Of a stretch of DNA of 64,000 nt, positions 8,441 to 18,050 are shown one piece after another. Source of the stretch: an uncultured Serinicoccus sp. (GTDB lineage Bacteria; Actinomycetota; Actinomycetes; Actinomycetales; Dermatophilaceae); the NCBI RefSeq assembly GCF_947500995.1, contig NZ_CANMUA010000011.1, forward strand, positions 1 to 64,000, written 5' to 3'. A program made the position numbers and the translations under genes. How positions within the stretch are numbered: position 1 is the stretch's first letter; each line of letters starts with the position of its first letter. The notes beneath the pieces are model-generated. The model ran no database searches, was not told the origin of the DNA, and saw only the letters and a program-made list of their open reading frames with translations.

Positions 8441-9223
8441 CTACACCGGGTCAGCGTCGAACATGCCGGCCTGCTCGAGTTGCCGTAGTAGGTCAAGCAG
8501 CGACGCGGCTTGGGTGGGCGCGAGCGCCACCCCCATCTCCAGGTGTTCGCTCAGTCCCAACGAAGTCAGGTTCGCGGTGCCGAAGTAGCCGGTGGCTCCG
8601 TCGGCGACGACAAACTTGGCATGCATCAGGCTGGGCAGGCCCGCGCTCCACCAGCGCGCGCTGACCGACCCATGTGCGCGTGCCTCCTTCAGCATCTCTT
8701 CGATGACGTCACGGTGTCCTGACTCGCTGCGATGGAGGTAGAAGGTGACTGGCACCTGGCGGATGTGGAGTGCTGGCAGCACCACTGGCTTGAGGAGATC
8801 CCACCCCCCTGCGTTCCAGAACGGCCCGCCGATGTGCAGGGTTCGGTCGGCGCGAGCGATGACGTCGTTGACTAGCAGGTCGAGACGTTGGCGGGGTTGC
8901 ACGAGATGTTCCACGCTTCGGGGAACGGTGAAGACCAACTCGCGGTCGGGTGCGGGTGCTCGCTTTGGATGCGGCGCGGCGTCGAGGACGTCGATCAGGA
9001 TCACGAGCTTGGCGGCCCGGACCCGGTTTCCCGTGCCGTCGGTGCGGAGGAGTCCCGCGTCGAGCGCCGCGGTGGTGAGGACCAGCGCCGGATCTCCCCG
9101 GACCCCAAGAGCAGTCAGGCAGCCCTGTCCCTGCGCGCCAAGGGTCTCAGCCCACGTCATCGCCTCGAGTGGGCTGCCGGCCATCTGCTGGAGCATGACG
9201 GCAAGGTCGACAAGCTCACGCAC
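8441..9223 (-). CDS. drmC: DrmC-like phospholipase D-family protein
   Basis: About 260 aa from GTG at 9223, which overlaps the drmB stop by 8 bp; an upstream ATG at 9277 would overlap drmB by 62 bp and add a residue stretch that does not look like protein. One HKD motif is visible near residue 199: HAKFVVADGATGYFGTANLT, followed by the expected Glu in SEHLEMGV. A single HKD implies a dimeric Nuc-type PLD fold. DISARM drmC encodes such a protein and was reported dispensable for phage defence in the Bacillus system. The assignment combines family and position after drmB. Confidence 0.8.
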   Translation of the reverse strand: MRELVDLAVMLQQMAGSPLEAMTWAETLGAQGQGCLTALGVRGDPALVLTTAALDAGLLRTDGTGNRVRAAKLVILIDVLDAAPHPKRAPAPDRELVFTVPRSVEHLVQPRQRLDLLVNDVIARADRTLHIGGPFWNAGGWDLLKPVVLPALHIRQVPVTFYLHRSESGHRDVIEEMLKEARAHGSVSARWWSAGLPSLMHAKFVVADGATGYFGTANLTSLGLSEHLEMGVALAPTQAASLLDLLRQLEQAGMFDADPV

Positions 9224-11036
9224 GTGCCGCCCCGGACCTCGATGTCTCCAGCACCCCGCAGTAGCGCAGGTAGTCATAGACGATCGCCCGGCTCAGGTCA
9301 TCGTTGAAGTGTTCGCACCCGAAGGTGAGGTACACGCACCGTTCGCAGGCCCGCATCTCCTGCTGGTAGCAGATCGGGTCGTTCTCGCACTGGATGCTGC
9401 GGTCGACCACGCCGCGGAGCCAGCTGAGTGCCCGATTGTTCAGCAGCGTCCACAGAGAGCCGAGAGTGAAGTCCTTGAGGGTGTTCGCATACACGGCGAA
9501 GGTCAGGGTCTCTGGAACCAGCCACTCGGCAAGGCTTGACTCCGAGAACCCGACCTGGCCGTCATCGAGCCCGCGCAGGAGAAGGTGGCTGAGGGTGTGC
9601 ACAAGCGTCTTAACGGTCTGCGCCGGCACTGGGTGCGCCTCTTCATTCGCGAAGATCTCGAGGAGCATCCGGCGCGCGCGGTCCTCGTCGCCCGGGACGG
9701 CGTCGGTCTCACCGCGCCCGTGCAGAAAGGTCAGCACCTCCTGAGCTGAGAGCGTGATCAGCAGCGCTTCGGTGCGGCTGCTGAGCGCGTAAACGGGGTA
9801 CTTGCCGTCATGCTGCTTGCCGTGTCGGAAGCCGCGGATCGCTGCCTCGTCGGGGCCGTGCTTCTCGCGGGTGTATCCGAAGGCGACCTTGGCCACCGGG
9901 AAGTCCCACGTGACAGCGACCTCACAAATGCCCATTGCAGTGGCGAGCGCGTCGGCGGAGCCCAGCGCAGCGGCCCGTACAGCGTCGTGGGCCGAATCCG
10001 CCTGGGCCTTTTGGTGGGCGAGAGTCACGCGTGGCACCTCGGTGGTGTCGTACACCGCCGCACGCTCGTAGAAGGGGCGCCGCTCCGCTACGACGTCGAG
10101 CACCTGGGGTGACAGGTCTCCGAGGGCGGCCACACCGCTCTCCACCGGGCCGTTCTTAACCCGGAGGGTCTTGATGTCGGACTCCTCCAGCCCCATTGCC
10201 CGGTAGGCGCGCTCCTTGATGGCCCATTCCTCGGCGCTCATCCGCTTGCCGTCGAGTCCCGTATCGACCTCACGCATGCCGTCCTGCAGCGTCGGGATCA
10301 GGTCGAGGAAGTGTGCGACCGCGACCTGGCTGCGTGCCGGGTGCCGTTGGTAGGTCTGGAACACCGACGAGTCGATGTTTATCAGGTCCACGTAGTGCGC
10401 GCGGTAGGGGCGGGAGTCGTCGAGGGTATGTGCTCGCATGCGCACCACACCATCGCGTCCGGCCCAGCTCCCGCAGTTGCACGGGGACATGTTGGTCCGG
10501 GAGACGACTCCGCCGTTGCAGCCAGGCCCGTGGCAGCGCCAGGTGGCGGTTAGGAAGCTTCCCGTGTTGTCGAAGAACAGGTCGTCGTATCCGTGGGTGC
10601 TGCACTTCGGTACGTGGATAGCGCCGATCTGCCCGCAGTTGTGGGCGTTGTAGAAGCGGAGCTGCTGCATTTGACCGCCGCAGTAACGGCAGCGGGGGGA
10701 TTTGGCGAGGTCTCCGGCGGTTCTGAAGCTGCGGACGCGGGCGCAGCTGCGCCGGCTGCACTCCAAGACGAGTGGGAACAGCTCCCAGCGGACTTGGTCG
10801 GGTCGCACGATGCGGTACTCCCGGGTCACGCCATCGCGGGGGAGTGGCAGCTCGTGCCGGTTCTCCTCCGACCACTGTTCGAGGTAGGTCGCGATGGCGT
10901 CGTAGATGACTGCTTCGTTGAGTCCGGTGAGTCTGTCGCCGTCAACGGTGACGACGCGGCCGTAAACGCGGTCCTCGTGTCGGAACACCGAACCGGGCAG
11001 GTAGCCCCACAGGATCTGGCTCTTGCTGCGCAGCAT
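9216..11036 (-). CDS. drmB: DISARM protein DrmB (DUF1998)
   Basis: 606 aa. Start ATG shares one base with the drmA stop (TGATG at 11036). The N-terminal half carries cysteine clusters (ECSRRSCARV, RCRYCGG, HNCGQIG, RCHGPGC, CNCGSW) that suggest zinc ribbons. The C-terminal ~200 residues fit DUF1998, with VKTLVHTLSHLLLRGL and the terminal cluster CENDPICYQQ...CERCVYLTFGCEHF. In DISARM, DrmB forms a complex with the helicase DrmA that takes up unmodified phage DNA. Its place between drmA and drmC supports the call. Confidence 0.9.
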   Translation of the reverse strand: MLRSKSQILWGYLPGSVFRHEDRVYGRVVTVDGDRLTGLNEAVIYDAIATYLEQWSEENRHELPLPRDGVTREYRIVRPDQVRWELFPLVLECSRRSCARVRSFRTAGDLAKSPRCRYCGGQMQQLRFYNAHNCGQIGAIHVPKCSTHGYDDLFFDNTGSFLTATWRCHGPGCNGGVVSRTNMSPCNCGSWAGRDGVVRMRAHTLDDSRPYRAHYVDLINIDSSVFQTYQRHPARSQVAVAHFLDLIPTLQDGMREVDTGLDGKRMSAEEWAIKERAYRAMGLEESDIKTLRVKNGPVESGVAALGDLSPQVLDVVAERRPFYERAAVYDTTEVPRVTLAHQKAQADSAHDAVRAAALGSADALATAMGICEVAVTWDFPVAKVAFGYTREKHGPDEAAIRGFRHGKQHDGKYPVYALSSRTEALLITLSAQEVLTFLHGRGETDAVPGDEDRARRMLLEIFANEEAHPVPAQTVKTLVHTLSHLLLRGLDDGQVGFSESSLAEWLVPETLTFAVYANTLKDFTLGSLWTLLNNRALSWLRGVVDRSIQCENDPICYQQEMRACERCVYLTFGCEHFNDDLSRAIVYDYLRYCGVLETSRSGAARA

Positions 11037-14000
11037 CAGCGCGACTCCTTCGTGAGGTCCGGGCGTGGGGCAGCGCTGTTTGTGGAGCCGGGCGGCGAAG
11101 GATGCGCACGCTCCTCTTCGTCGACGAGCTGGCCGGTTAGTCGTAGGAATGCCTCGCGGCTGTGAATCCAGGTGGCGAACTCGCCAGGCTCGTCGATGTC
11201 GCGGAAGTTCGCCAGCGGCTGGTTGTGGAATAGTGCTGTCGTCAGCTTCTCGCGTGCGGGGATGCTAAGGGCCTTAGATTCGGTGTCGTCCCACCGTGCC
11301 AGCGCGCGCGTGGCCAGCTCGGCCTCCATGCCGGCGTCGTTGACTCCCGTGACCGGGGTGGCGTAGCACCGCTGGAGTCGGTCGCGCAGCCGCTGGTCGA
11401 TCGCGCCTCGGTTGGTGTTCCACCAGCGTTGGAAGTGCTTGGCTTGGCGGACGCCCTCCACCGGAGCGTGGAGGCCGTCCTCGCGGGCGAGGTCGTGCAG
11501 CAGTGCCAACGCGATGCCGGGCAGCGTGCGGTCCGCGACGAAGAACGCGTACTTGTTCACCGGCACCGGTGTGACCATCTGGTCGAGGAAGGTGTGGTAG
11601 CTCGGGAAGTTGCTGAACAGGGACCGTTCCCGGCGCGAGAACGTGTCGTAGACGGTGACGACCAGCCCCGCGTGGGTGCGTCCCGACCTGGCGGTTACCT
11701 GGATGTAGTCCGCGGCTGTGGTGGGCATGCCGGCCATCACCAGCATGTTCAGCCTGTCCAGGTCGACGCCGTGGCTTACCACGGAGGTGCCGACCAGCGC
11801 CCGGAGCCTGGACCCACGGTCAGTACTGAGCGTGTCGTCCTGGACGCGGCCGATGGCCGCCGCCAGTTCGGGGATCGGAACCTGGCCAGTGAGCACGACT
11901 TGGTCCAACGGTCCGTGCCCCTCGTTGTCAAGGGCGTCGGAAAGCAGCCCCAGCTCCTCGTCGAGTTTAGCTCCGTGCGCCTTGCTGTTCACGTATCCAA
12001 GAGCGACTTCGTAGTTGAACAGCAGGTCTGCGACGTCTTCCCTGCTGGGCGGCTGCTCCCAGAGACCCGGGGCGATGCCGAGGTCGCCGAGAGGGTCGGC
12101 AGAGTCCTCGAGTTCGGTGATCGCTCGAAGCAGCTCCGCATGGATGATGGCCGCGACGTCGTCCTTCCGCCGGTAGTGGGGCAGGACCCCGACGAACGTG
12201 CGCCGCACGTCAGGTGTGGTCTGGATGTAGAAGCTGCGGCTCCGTTCGAAGCCGCGCGAGGGGAACGCTCGGGGGATGCGTCCGTAGACCTGGCGCAGCT
12301 GGTCCTCGAACTGTTCGATGGTGGCGCTGGCCGCCAGCACCTTCGACGGGAGGCCCGACGGGCCGCCGCGCTGCAGCTCGGCGATGAGGCCCTCGTAGTG
12401 GCCGCTGAAGGCGCCAAGCTCTTCCTTGAGCAGATGCATCTCGTCTTGGACCGTCAGGGCAGGCACCGGATCCTTGACAGGGGGAACCGCCAGGTAGTGG
12501 GTTCCCCGCTTCGGGGGTGGGCACTGCTCCGGCCCCACCGCGCAGGTGCCGGCCGTGGGGACGCTGAAGTACCCGTGCTCCGAGCACCGAAAGCGGGGGC
12601 CACGGCTGAACGCGGTGAACTCGGGGAACCAGCTGTAGCCGGTCAGCTTGTCCACCGTGGAGATCACGATGCTCGGCAACGCGCGGTAGACCTCCTCGTC
12701 GGTGATGTGCAGTGGCAGGTCGCGGCCGCAGCCGCTGGCCCGGCACCGGTGCACCACCCGCACTCCGGGCTCGTCGTAGTCGAGTTCGACCTGCTCCTGG
12801 CCGCAGTACGGGCACTTGGTGACGATGCGGTCGTCCTCGTGGGTTGTGGCGAACTCGCCTGCGCGGGCCAGCCGCACCTCTGGTTCACGGCCGCGCCACC
12901 ACGCCGACGGGTAATCTCCCAGCCGGTTCGGGGTTCCGCCGCTGCCGACCAGGTAGCCCAGCGCGAAGGGGTCAGCGTCCGGGTCCGCGATGTGCTTCTC
13001 GCCTCGCAGGTCCTCAGCCACGACGAGCACGCGCAGCATCCGGAACACCTGCTGGACCGAAAGCATCCGCAGAGGGAAGCGAAGCCAAGTGGTGACTCCG
13101 GCGTTCTTGCCGCGGAGCCGGTCGTAGAACAAGGCGGTGACAATGAGCCCGAGGTACGCCTCGGTCTTGCCACCGCCTGCCGGGAACCAGAGGACGTCGA
13201 CATGGTCGAGTTCGCGCCGGTACTCGGGGTCGTCCTTCTCCCTGGCGACGAGCGCGGGGAGGTGGGTGACGATGTAGACCAGCTGGAACAGCCGCCAGGT
13301 GGAGAACGGTTTCCCCGCGTTGGCGCGCGCGAAGGTTTCGTTCGCCAGCTGAAATGCCTGGGCGAGTCGGGGGTCCTCGCGTAGCGCTCGTCGACCGAGC
13401 TTGAATCGGCGGAACTCGTCGCAGAACTGGGCGAGGTCTCGAGCGGCTTCGGCGTGGTGGGGCTGCCCCACCGCGGCGGCGACGAATCGCTCGAACTCGC
13501 CTTCGTAGTCCTCCATCGCCACCTGGATGCTGGACAGGATGGCGCTGGGGTCTGCGGCCAGCTGGTCCCATCGAGGAGCGGCGACATGGTCGTCGCGTGG
13601 CTCGATGACGGACTGAATGTGAGTGGGCAGGGTCTCGGTCCGCACGCCGTCGTTCGGCGTAGCGACCGCGACGCAGCCGGTACCGTGCCCGATCACGTCG
13701 GCTAGGTCAGCGAGTTGGTAGTCGTCGGGTGCCAGATCGAACCGTTGGGGCAGGATCGGAGTGGCCGCCGTGGGGTGGACCGTGAACTGGCAGTCGTAGG
13801 CCGTCAGGTCTTGCTGTTGCCGACCCTCGATGCGTGTCATGTTGCGCAGTGCCACGGTGACGAGGTACTCGTCGGCGCCCAAAGGTTGCGCAAACGCGGT
13901 GAGCTCCAGGTCGAGGTAGGAAGTCGGCTTCCAGTCCCTATCGAGGACCTCCTCGATGGCCGCCTGGAAGGCCGCTTCGTCAGCGAGTGCGGTGCGCGGG

Positions 14001-14815
14001 AGCTCGTTGCGCTTCGTACGAAGCGGCCGCATCGCGAGGGGGCTGGCGTAGTGCGAATCGACGACCTCGCGCACCAACTGGTCCATCTGGCTCTCCAACT
14101 CCACGACCGCACCGTCGAGGGGGACCTGGATTCGGGCCGAGGGAACCTTGACGTCCTGGCGGCGCCAGGCACCCAGAAGACGGGTCTTTCGTTCACGCTT
14201 CGGACGCTTGGTGGCGGGGGCGGCTCCGTCTTCACCGCCGGTCGGCTCGGTTGATGGTGGGTCGCCGCTCGGCGGGTCTGCGGCTGAGGTCGCTGCCTCC
14301 GATGACGTGTTGGAGCCCGAAATTGCGGTGTCGACCCCGGTGTCGGTCGTGGCGTCAGGTCCAGCCGTGAGGTCGGTCTCGGCGGCACCGAGGTAGGTGC
14401 GCTGCTCGTCTAGGGTGGCGATTTCCTCGAGGTACAGGGCGAAGGCCAGGTCGATGTCGAGCTCGATGGCCTCTCTTCCCGCCGCGCGCACCCGGAAGTT
14501 GAGTCCGAGTGCGGGGACGTCGCCGGTCTGGGCCGCGTCCTGTTCGGCGGTTTCACCGCCGCTCTCGGGGCCAGCCTCTTCCGCCGCGGTGTCTCCATTC
14601 TTCGCGACCGGCGGGGGCTGAACCCAGATGGGCTCCAGCACTCCGAGCAGTACGTTCGCGCGCGGCTCCCACGGCGGGCTGTGCCGGATGTCGGTGCGGT
14701 CGGCTAGTCGTAGGGCCAGCCGATCGATGAGCCAGTCGACGACACCCGCCTCGCGGCGGTTGCTAATGGACGCGTTCATGGGGGCGGACGGTGCGCGTCG
14801 TGCGGCTCCAAGCAA
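11036..14815 (-). CDS. drmA: DISARM helicase DrmA
   Basis: About 1259 aa from TTG at 14815. Superfamily 2 motifs appear in order: Walker A FPAGGGKTEAYLG (~541), DExH in TVQDEMHLLKEELG (~788), SAT in LAASATIEQF (~830), GTSVVSHGVDLDRLN (~1010) and QVTARSGRTHAG (~1038). Between I and II lies a zinc ribbon (CPYCGQEQ, CRASGCGRDL). A Pro/Ser/Glu-rich, probably disordered insert occupies ~130-220. The start choice rests on GAGGAGAT seven bases upstream and a 20-bp gap after drmE; ATG at 14779 is the alternative, and longer starts would overlap drmE. DrmA is the DNA-translocating core of DISARM. Confidence 0.9.
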   Translation of the reverse strand: MLGAARRAPSAPMNASISNRREAGVVDWLIDRLALRLADRTDIRHSPPWEPRANVLLGVLEPIWVQPPPVAKNGDTAAEEAGPESGGETAEQDAAQTGDVPALGLNFRVRAAGREAIELDIDLAFALYLEEIATLDEQRTYLGAAETDLTAGPDATTDTGVDTAISGSNTSSEAATSAADPPSGDPPSTEPTGGEDGAAPATKRPKRERKTRLLGAWRRQDVKVPSARIQVPLDGAVVELESQMDQLVREVVDSHYASPLAMRPLRTKRNELPRTALADEAAFQAAIEEVLDRDWKPTSYLDLELTAFAQPLGADEYLVTVALRNMTRIEGRQQQDLTAYDCQFTVHPTAATPILPQRFDLAPDDYQLADLADVIGHGTGCVAVATPNDGVRTETLPTHIQSVIEPRDDHVAAPRWDQLAADPSAILSSIQVAMEDYEGEFERFVAAAVGQPHHAEAARDLAQFCDEFRRFKLGRRALREDPRLAQAFQLANETFARANAGKPFSTWRLFQLVYIVTHLPALVAREKDDPEYRRELDHVDVLWFPAGGGKTEAYLGLIVTALFYDRLRGKNAGVTTWLRFPLRMLSVQQVFRMLRVLVVAEDLRGEKHIADPDADPFALGYLVGSGGTPNRLGDYPSAWWRGREPEVRLARAGEFATTHEDDRIVTKCPYCGQEQVELDYDEPGVRVVHRCRASGCGRDLPLHITDEEVYRALPSIVISTVDKLTGYSWFPEFTAFSRGPRFRCSEHGYFSVPTAGTCAVGPEQCPPPKRGTHYLAVPPVKDPVPALTVQDEMHLLKEELGAFSGHYEGLIAELQRGGPSGLPSKVLAASATIEQFEDQLRQVYGRIPRAFPSRGFERSRSFYIQTTPDVRRTFVGVLPHYRRKDDVAAIIHAELLRAITELEDSADPLGDLGIAPGLWEQPPSREDVADLLFNYEVALGYVNSKAHGAKLDEELGLLSDALDNEGHGPLDQVVLTGQVPIPELAAAIGRVQDDTLSTDRGSRLRALVGTSVVSHGVDLDRLNMLVMAGMPTTAADYIQVTARSGRTHAGLVVTVYDTFSRRERSLFSNFPSYHTFLDQMVTPVPVNKYAFFVADRTLPGIALALLHDLAREDGLHAPVEGVRQAKHFQRWWNTNRGAIDQRLRDRLQRCYATPVTGVNDAGMEAELATRALARWDDTESKALSIPAREKLTTALFHNQPLANFRDIDEPGEFATWIHSREAFLRLTGQLVDEEERAHPSPPGSTNSAAPRPDLTKESR

Positions 14816-14820
14816 CGAAG

Positions 14821-14828
14821 ATCTCCTC
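14821..14828 (-). promoter_or_regulatory. Ribosome binding site that sets the drmA start
   Basis: GAGGAGAT on the minus strand, seven bases before TTG at 14815. No comparable site precedes the ATG at 14779 or the longer in-frame starts that run into drmE. Confidence 0.6.
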
Positions 14829-14835
14829 AGGTTGT

Positions 14836-17268
14836 TCAGCACTCGATGGGGAGCAGCTTGCGCAGTTGGCTGGCCGGCACGCTGCGTGGTCCGCCGACGG
14901 AACGGATCTGGCGCAGCTCGAACTCCTCGAGCACCTCTGCAGGGTCGATGCCACCACACAGCTGCGACAATTTCCGCAGGTTCTCGCCAGATCGGCCGGT
15001 TGCCACCTCCGCGATGGCCCCGGAGAGGACGCGACCGAGGTCACGGTGCAGTCGGCGCAGCTCTGTCGCGATGACGCCGATGCGTTCCCAGGTGCGGTCC
15101 AGGGTGAGGTCGTCACGTTTCGTCAGCCACGCGACGCGTCGGATGTCGTAGACGTCGTCCGGTGCGATCACCCGCCCCTCGGCCCAATTCTTGCAGGTCT
15201 GTGCGGCTTGGACTTCGCTGCCCCGGGTGCGGAGTGCTCGGGCGACGGCCTCCCACGATCCGCACTGGTCGTAGAGCGCCCAGGTCGCCTTGCGGAACCG
15301 CTGCAGCACCATGGTCACGGCGGCCACGTCCGCGTCGCGGTGCGCGGCTTGGAGCAGTCGGCCGTACAGCTCCTCACGTGTCTCCCCGCGTGGGATGAGC
15401 AGTGTCGTTCCCGCGGTCAGCCCGGACACGGGGGCCGAGCTGTACCTGCTACCGACCAGGACCTCGGCGGTGCCGTCGGCCGGAAGCCAGTACTGGGTGT
15501 CCCCTGGTTCCAAGGTGAGTGGCCTGGCGAGCGCCGAGCGCGCCCCGGCGGGCGTCCGGGCATCGGTGCCAGGGTCCTCCTCGCCCCGGTCGACCTTGTC
15601 GAGGGCGGAGGTGAAGGCCGCGAACATGCGCTCCAGGTCGAACGCGGGCAGCGGCGTCACCTCGTCGTCCTCGCCACGGTTATCGACTGTGACGGGCCCG
15701 TAGACGGTCCGCGGTCCCGGTACATGGGGGCTGGGTGGGCAGTCGAGATTCAGCTCCGCGGCCGCCTCCTTGAGTGTCGCCTGCCACTCGGTGTCGAGGC
15801 CGAGCAGCACCCGGTCGGCCCAGTGCTTTTCGTCTGGGTCGACCACGAGCACGTGCTCTGTACCTTCCCCGCCGAGCAGACAGGCGCGCCGCCACGGTGG
15901 GGGAACTCCGAGATGGATCTCGACGGTGGGCTGCACCGCCCATGGCAACCGCTCGCTGTACGAGGCCACCCTCAACGTCGGAGCGTGAGTGTCGCTGCTC
16001 AGGAGCGACTCCAGTCCCGGCTCGACCTCGAGAAGGTCATGGGTGAGCGCCCGGGCAGCGGATCTGGTCTGTGTTCTCACGACCAGCAGGCGACCGGGTC
16101 GGTGCGCCCGCGCCCAGGCAAGCACCGCGCGGAGCATCTCGAACCGGGGGTTGTACTCCTCCAGCAAGTCAGCGAACCCGAGCACGTCGCGCCGCAGGTC
16201 CGGCCACAGTGTCTCTCTGAACCCGCTCCACTCCTTGGGGAGGTCGCCGTCCCGGCGGTCCTGGAGGGTTCGTCGCAGGGTCGTGGTGCTGACCCCGCGA
16301 AGCTCTTGGGCGGCATGAAGATCTGCGGTGGCAAGGCTGCTCCAAGTGCCTGTGAGGACATTCACCAGTTGCACCGCTTCGGCGACCCGGGGTGGGAACG
16401 GGAGGTGGGTGCGTCGCGCGGCGGCGATGCCGCTCAGGCAGCGGCGCCGCAGCCGGGTGAGCGCCGGTGCCAGGTATTCCGCAAGCGCGACGGGGCGGCG
16501 AGGTATGCACAGCAGAGCGTTCGTCGAGAGCGGGCCACCGTCTGGTGGGCGGCCGAGCTCCTGACCAACGTCGTGTCGCAGCCCTGGGGTCCAGCCCCAG
16601 CGTAGCCATCGATCGGGATTGTCTAGGGCCGCCGGCCAGGGTTCGCCGATCGTGCTGAGCACCAGGACGCGACGGGCATGGTGCTGAGCGGCCCAGGTGA
16701 GTGCGGCGTCGAGGGTGTCGGGATTACGGAAGCTGGTGCGATCTATGATGACCAGCCCGGGGCGGACCTGGGGAAGCGTTGGCCAGCCGAGCGAGGTGTT
16801 GAGGTAGAGCAGTCCGTCACCCCAAGCGCGGGCGGGGCTGATCGTGCCGCGAAGATCAGTCACCGTGCCGTCGGCACGGACGCGTTGGGCTCGCAGAGCT
16901 GTTGACAGGTTCTCCGCCCCGATCTTCAGGCGTCGAAGCCGGTCGGTGAGGTTCACGTTCAGTCCCACGACCAATAGTGGCCCGTCGAACCCCTGGCCGT
17001 GGAACTGGCCGCGTAGCCGCGCTCCCAGGCGGTTGAGCTGCAGCAGCGCACCAAGCGCCACGGCAACGTCGTGACGTCCCTGCGGCAGCGCCAGGACAAC
17101 GTCTCGCTCGGTCTGCGCCAGGACGTAGCGGATCAGGTTCAGCGTCGCTTCATCGAGGGGACCGAGGTCTACCGATGCGCCACCGTCAGTAAACCGGAGG
17201 CGTCGTAGGCGCTCCAACAGGTCCGCGGGGTCAGGGACCGCGGGCACCAGAGCGTCCAGATATGGCAC
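14836..17268 (-). CDS. drmE: DISARM class 2 protein DrmE
   Basis: 810 aa from GTG at 17268, with AGGGGG five bases upstream. It starts with a helicase-like alpha/beta region without a proper Walker A (RDVVLALPQGRHDVAVALGA, ~55-75; LVIIDRTS, ~170), and a second Rossmann-like part (GRLLVVRTQTRSAARAL, ~400). The C-terminal ~200 residues are helical with a W..G repeat pattern (AQTCKNWAEGRVIAPDDVYD). Size and position just before drmA fit DrmE, the marker of class 2 DISARM, whose biochemical role is not settled. The call depends heavily on synteny; a profile search would confirm it. Confidence 0.75.
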   Translation of the reverse strand: MPYLDALVPAVPDPADLLERLRRLRFTDGGASVDLGPLDEATLNLIRYVLAQTERDVVLALPQGRHDVAVALGALLQLNRLGARLRGQFHGQGFDGPLLVVGLNVNLTDRLRRLKIGAENLSTALRAQRVRADGTVTDLRGTISPARAWGDGLLYLNTSLGWPTLPQVRPGLVIIDRTSFRNPDTLDAALTWAAQHHARRVLVLSTIGEPWPAALDNPDRWLRWGWTPGLRHDVGQELGRPPDGGPLSTNALLCIPRRPVALAEYLAPALTRLRRRCLSGIAAARRTHLPFPPRVAEAVQLVNVLTGTWSSLATADLHAAQELRGVSTTTLRRTLQDRRDGDLPKEWSGFRETLWPDLRRDVLGFADLLEEYNPRFEMLRAVLAWARAHRPGRLLVVRTQTRSAARALTHDLLEVEPGLESLLSSDTHAPTLRVASYSERLPWAVQPTVEIHLGVPPPWRRACLLGGEGTEHVLVVDPDEKHWADRVLLGLDTEWQATLKEAAAELNLDCPPSPHVPGPRTVYGPVTVDNRGEDDEVTPLPAFDLERMFAAFTSALDKVDRGEEDPGTDARTPAGARSALARPLTLEPGDTQYWLPADGTAEVLVGSRYSSAPVSGLTAGTTLLIPRGETREELYGRLLQAAHRDADVAAVTMVLQRFRKATWALYDQCGSWEAVARALRTRGSEVQAAQTCKNWAEGRVIAPDDVYDIRRVAWLTKRDDLTLDRTWERIGVIATELRRLHRDLGRVLSGAIAEVATGRSGENLRKLSQLCGGIDPAEVLEEFELRQIRSVGGPRSVPASQLRKLLPIEC

Positions 17269-17304
17269 CTGAGCCCCCTGTCGCCGTCGATTCCACGTGT
17301 TGGT

Positions 17305-17316
17305 TCACAATAGTGA
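17305..17316. promoter_or_regulatory. Small dyad upstream of drmE
   Basis: TCACAATAGTGA is a 4+4+4 dyad about 37 bp before the drmE start codon, in a comparatively AT-rich patch. It could be part of the defence promoter or an operator. The evidence is weak. Confidence 0.3.
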
Positions 17317-17444
17317 CGGTCCCCGACACTCCGGCGACATCAGGGTGGTTCCCTCGGCGAAAGCCTTGAGTGCGGCGTGCCACCAGAGGGCTCGAGCTGC
17401 GGATGCCCACGGTTGTCCACGGCGGACTGCCAGCAGTCCCCTGC

Positions 17445-17720
17445 TAGACTCGGCAAGCCCGCTGGTCTTGCGACGTTGAATGGAACCTGCCGCGCGCCGC
17501 CGACGCACCTAGTACGCACCCATTCCAAGACCATGGTGGTCTGGCGCTGCCCTGACTGCGGCCATGAGTGGCGGAGTCGGATCGCCACTCGGGTGGCGAA
17601 ACATACCGGCTGTCCCAGCTGCACCGCCGCCGCGCGCCGGGTCCGCCGTCGCGGTCGACGCAGTAACCCGCGACCAAGTTGGCGCAGCAGCCGGGGCCAC
17701 AGGATGGCAGGTAGCACAAG
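17445..17720 (+). pseudogene. Remnant of a DUF4379-like zinc-ribbon protein
   Basis: One frame reads HSKTMVVWRCPDCGHEWRSR and then HTGCPSC, the CxxC...CxxC treble-clef ribbon pattern of DUF4379 proteins. The EWN segment that usually comes just upstream appears in a different frame (CDVEWNLPRAADAP), so a frameshift separates them. No good start or matching downstream repeats are present. I read it as a decayed fragment, or a short ribbon domain left by recombination at the edge of the defence operon. Confidence 0.4.
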
Positions 17721-17913
17721 CGTTCGATACCTTGAAGTCATGGCGGGTGGCATGTACGGGCGGCGCGGTTCAGGGGTTCCCCTGCGAGACCGCGGATCCG
17801 ACATACCCCCGTCCCACGCTGCTCTGTCGCTCCCCTCCGTCCCGCCGGCGCGTTCACGGACACGGCATGCGTGGGCACGTCTGCGGCCGGGTGCTGCGGA
17901 GGTCGAAGCACTG

Positions 17914-18030
17914 GTGATCAGCTGGCAGAACACCCATGAGGGGTGGGCGGCCTGGGTGGTGTGTGCGGTCGAGGAGGACCAGGTGGTGACTGTGCGTCTG
18001 CCTGCTTCGCAGCTGCGTCCGGCCATCTGA
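17914..18030 (+). CDS. Possible 38-aa island protein
   Basis: GTG at 17914 with GGAGGT about 10 bases upstream. The product has ISWQNTHEGWAAWVV and ends VTVRLPASQLRPAI. Short proteins with a W-W-V-V core and an LPA..LRP end occur in actinobacterial mobile elements, which is the main support. The frame is open further upstream into the zinc-ribbon remnant, so it may instead be the tail of a longer broken gene. Confidence 0.35.
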   Translation: MISWQNTHEGWAAWVVCAVEEDQVVTVRLPASQLRPAI

Positions 18031-18050
18031 GGGAACGCCTCTGCTTCGAG

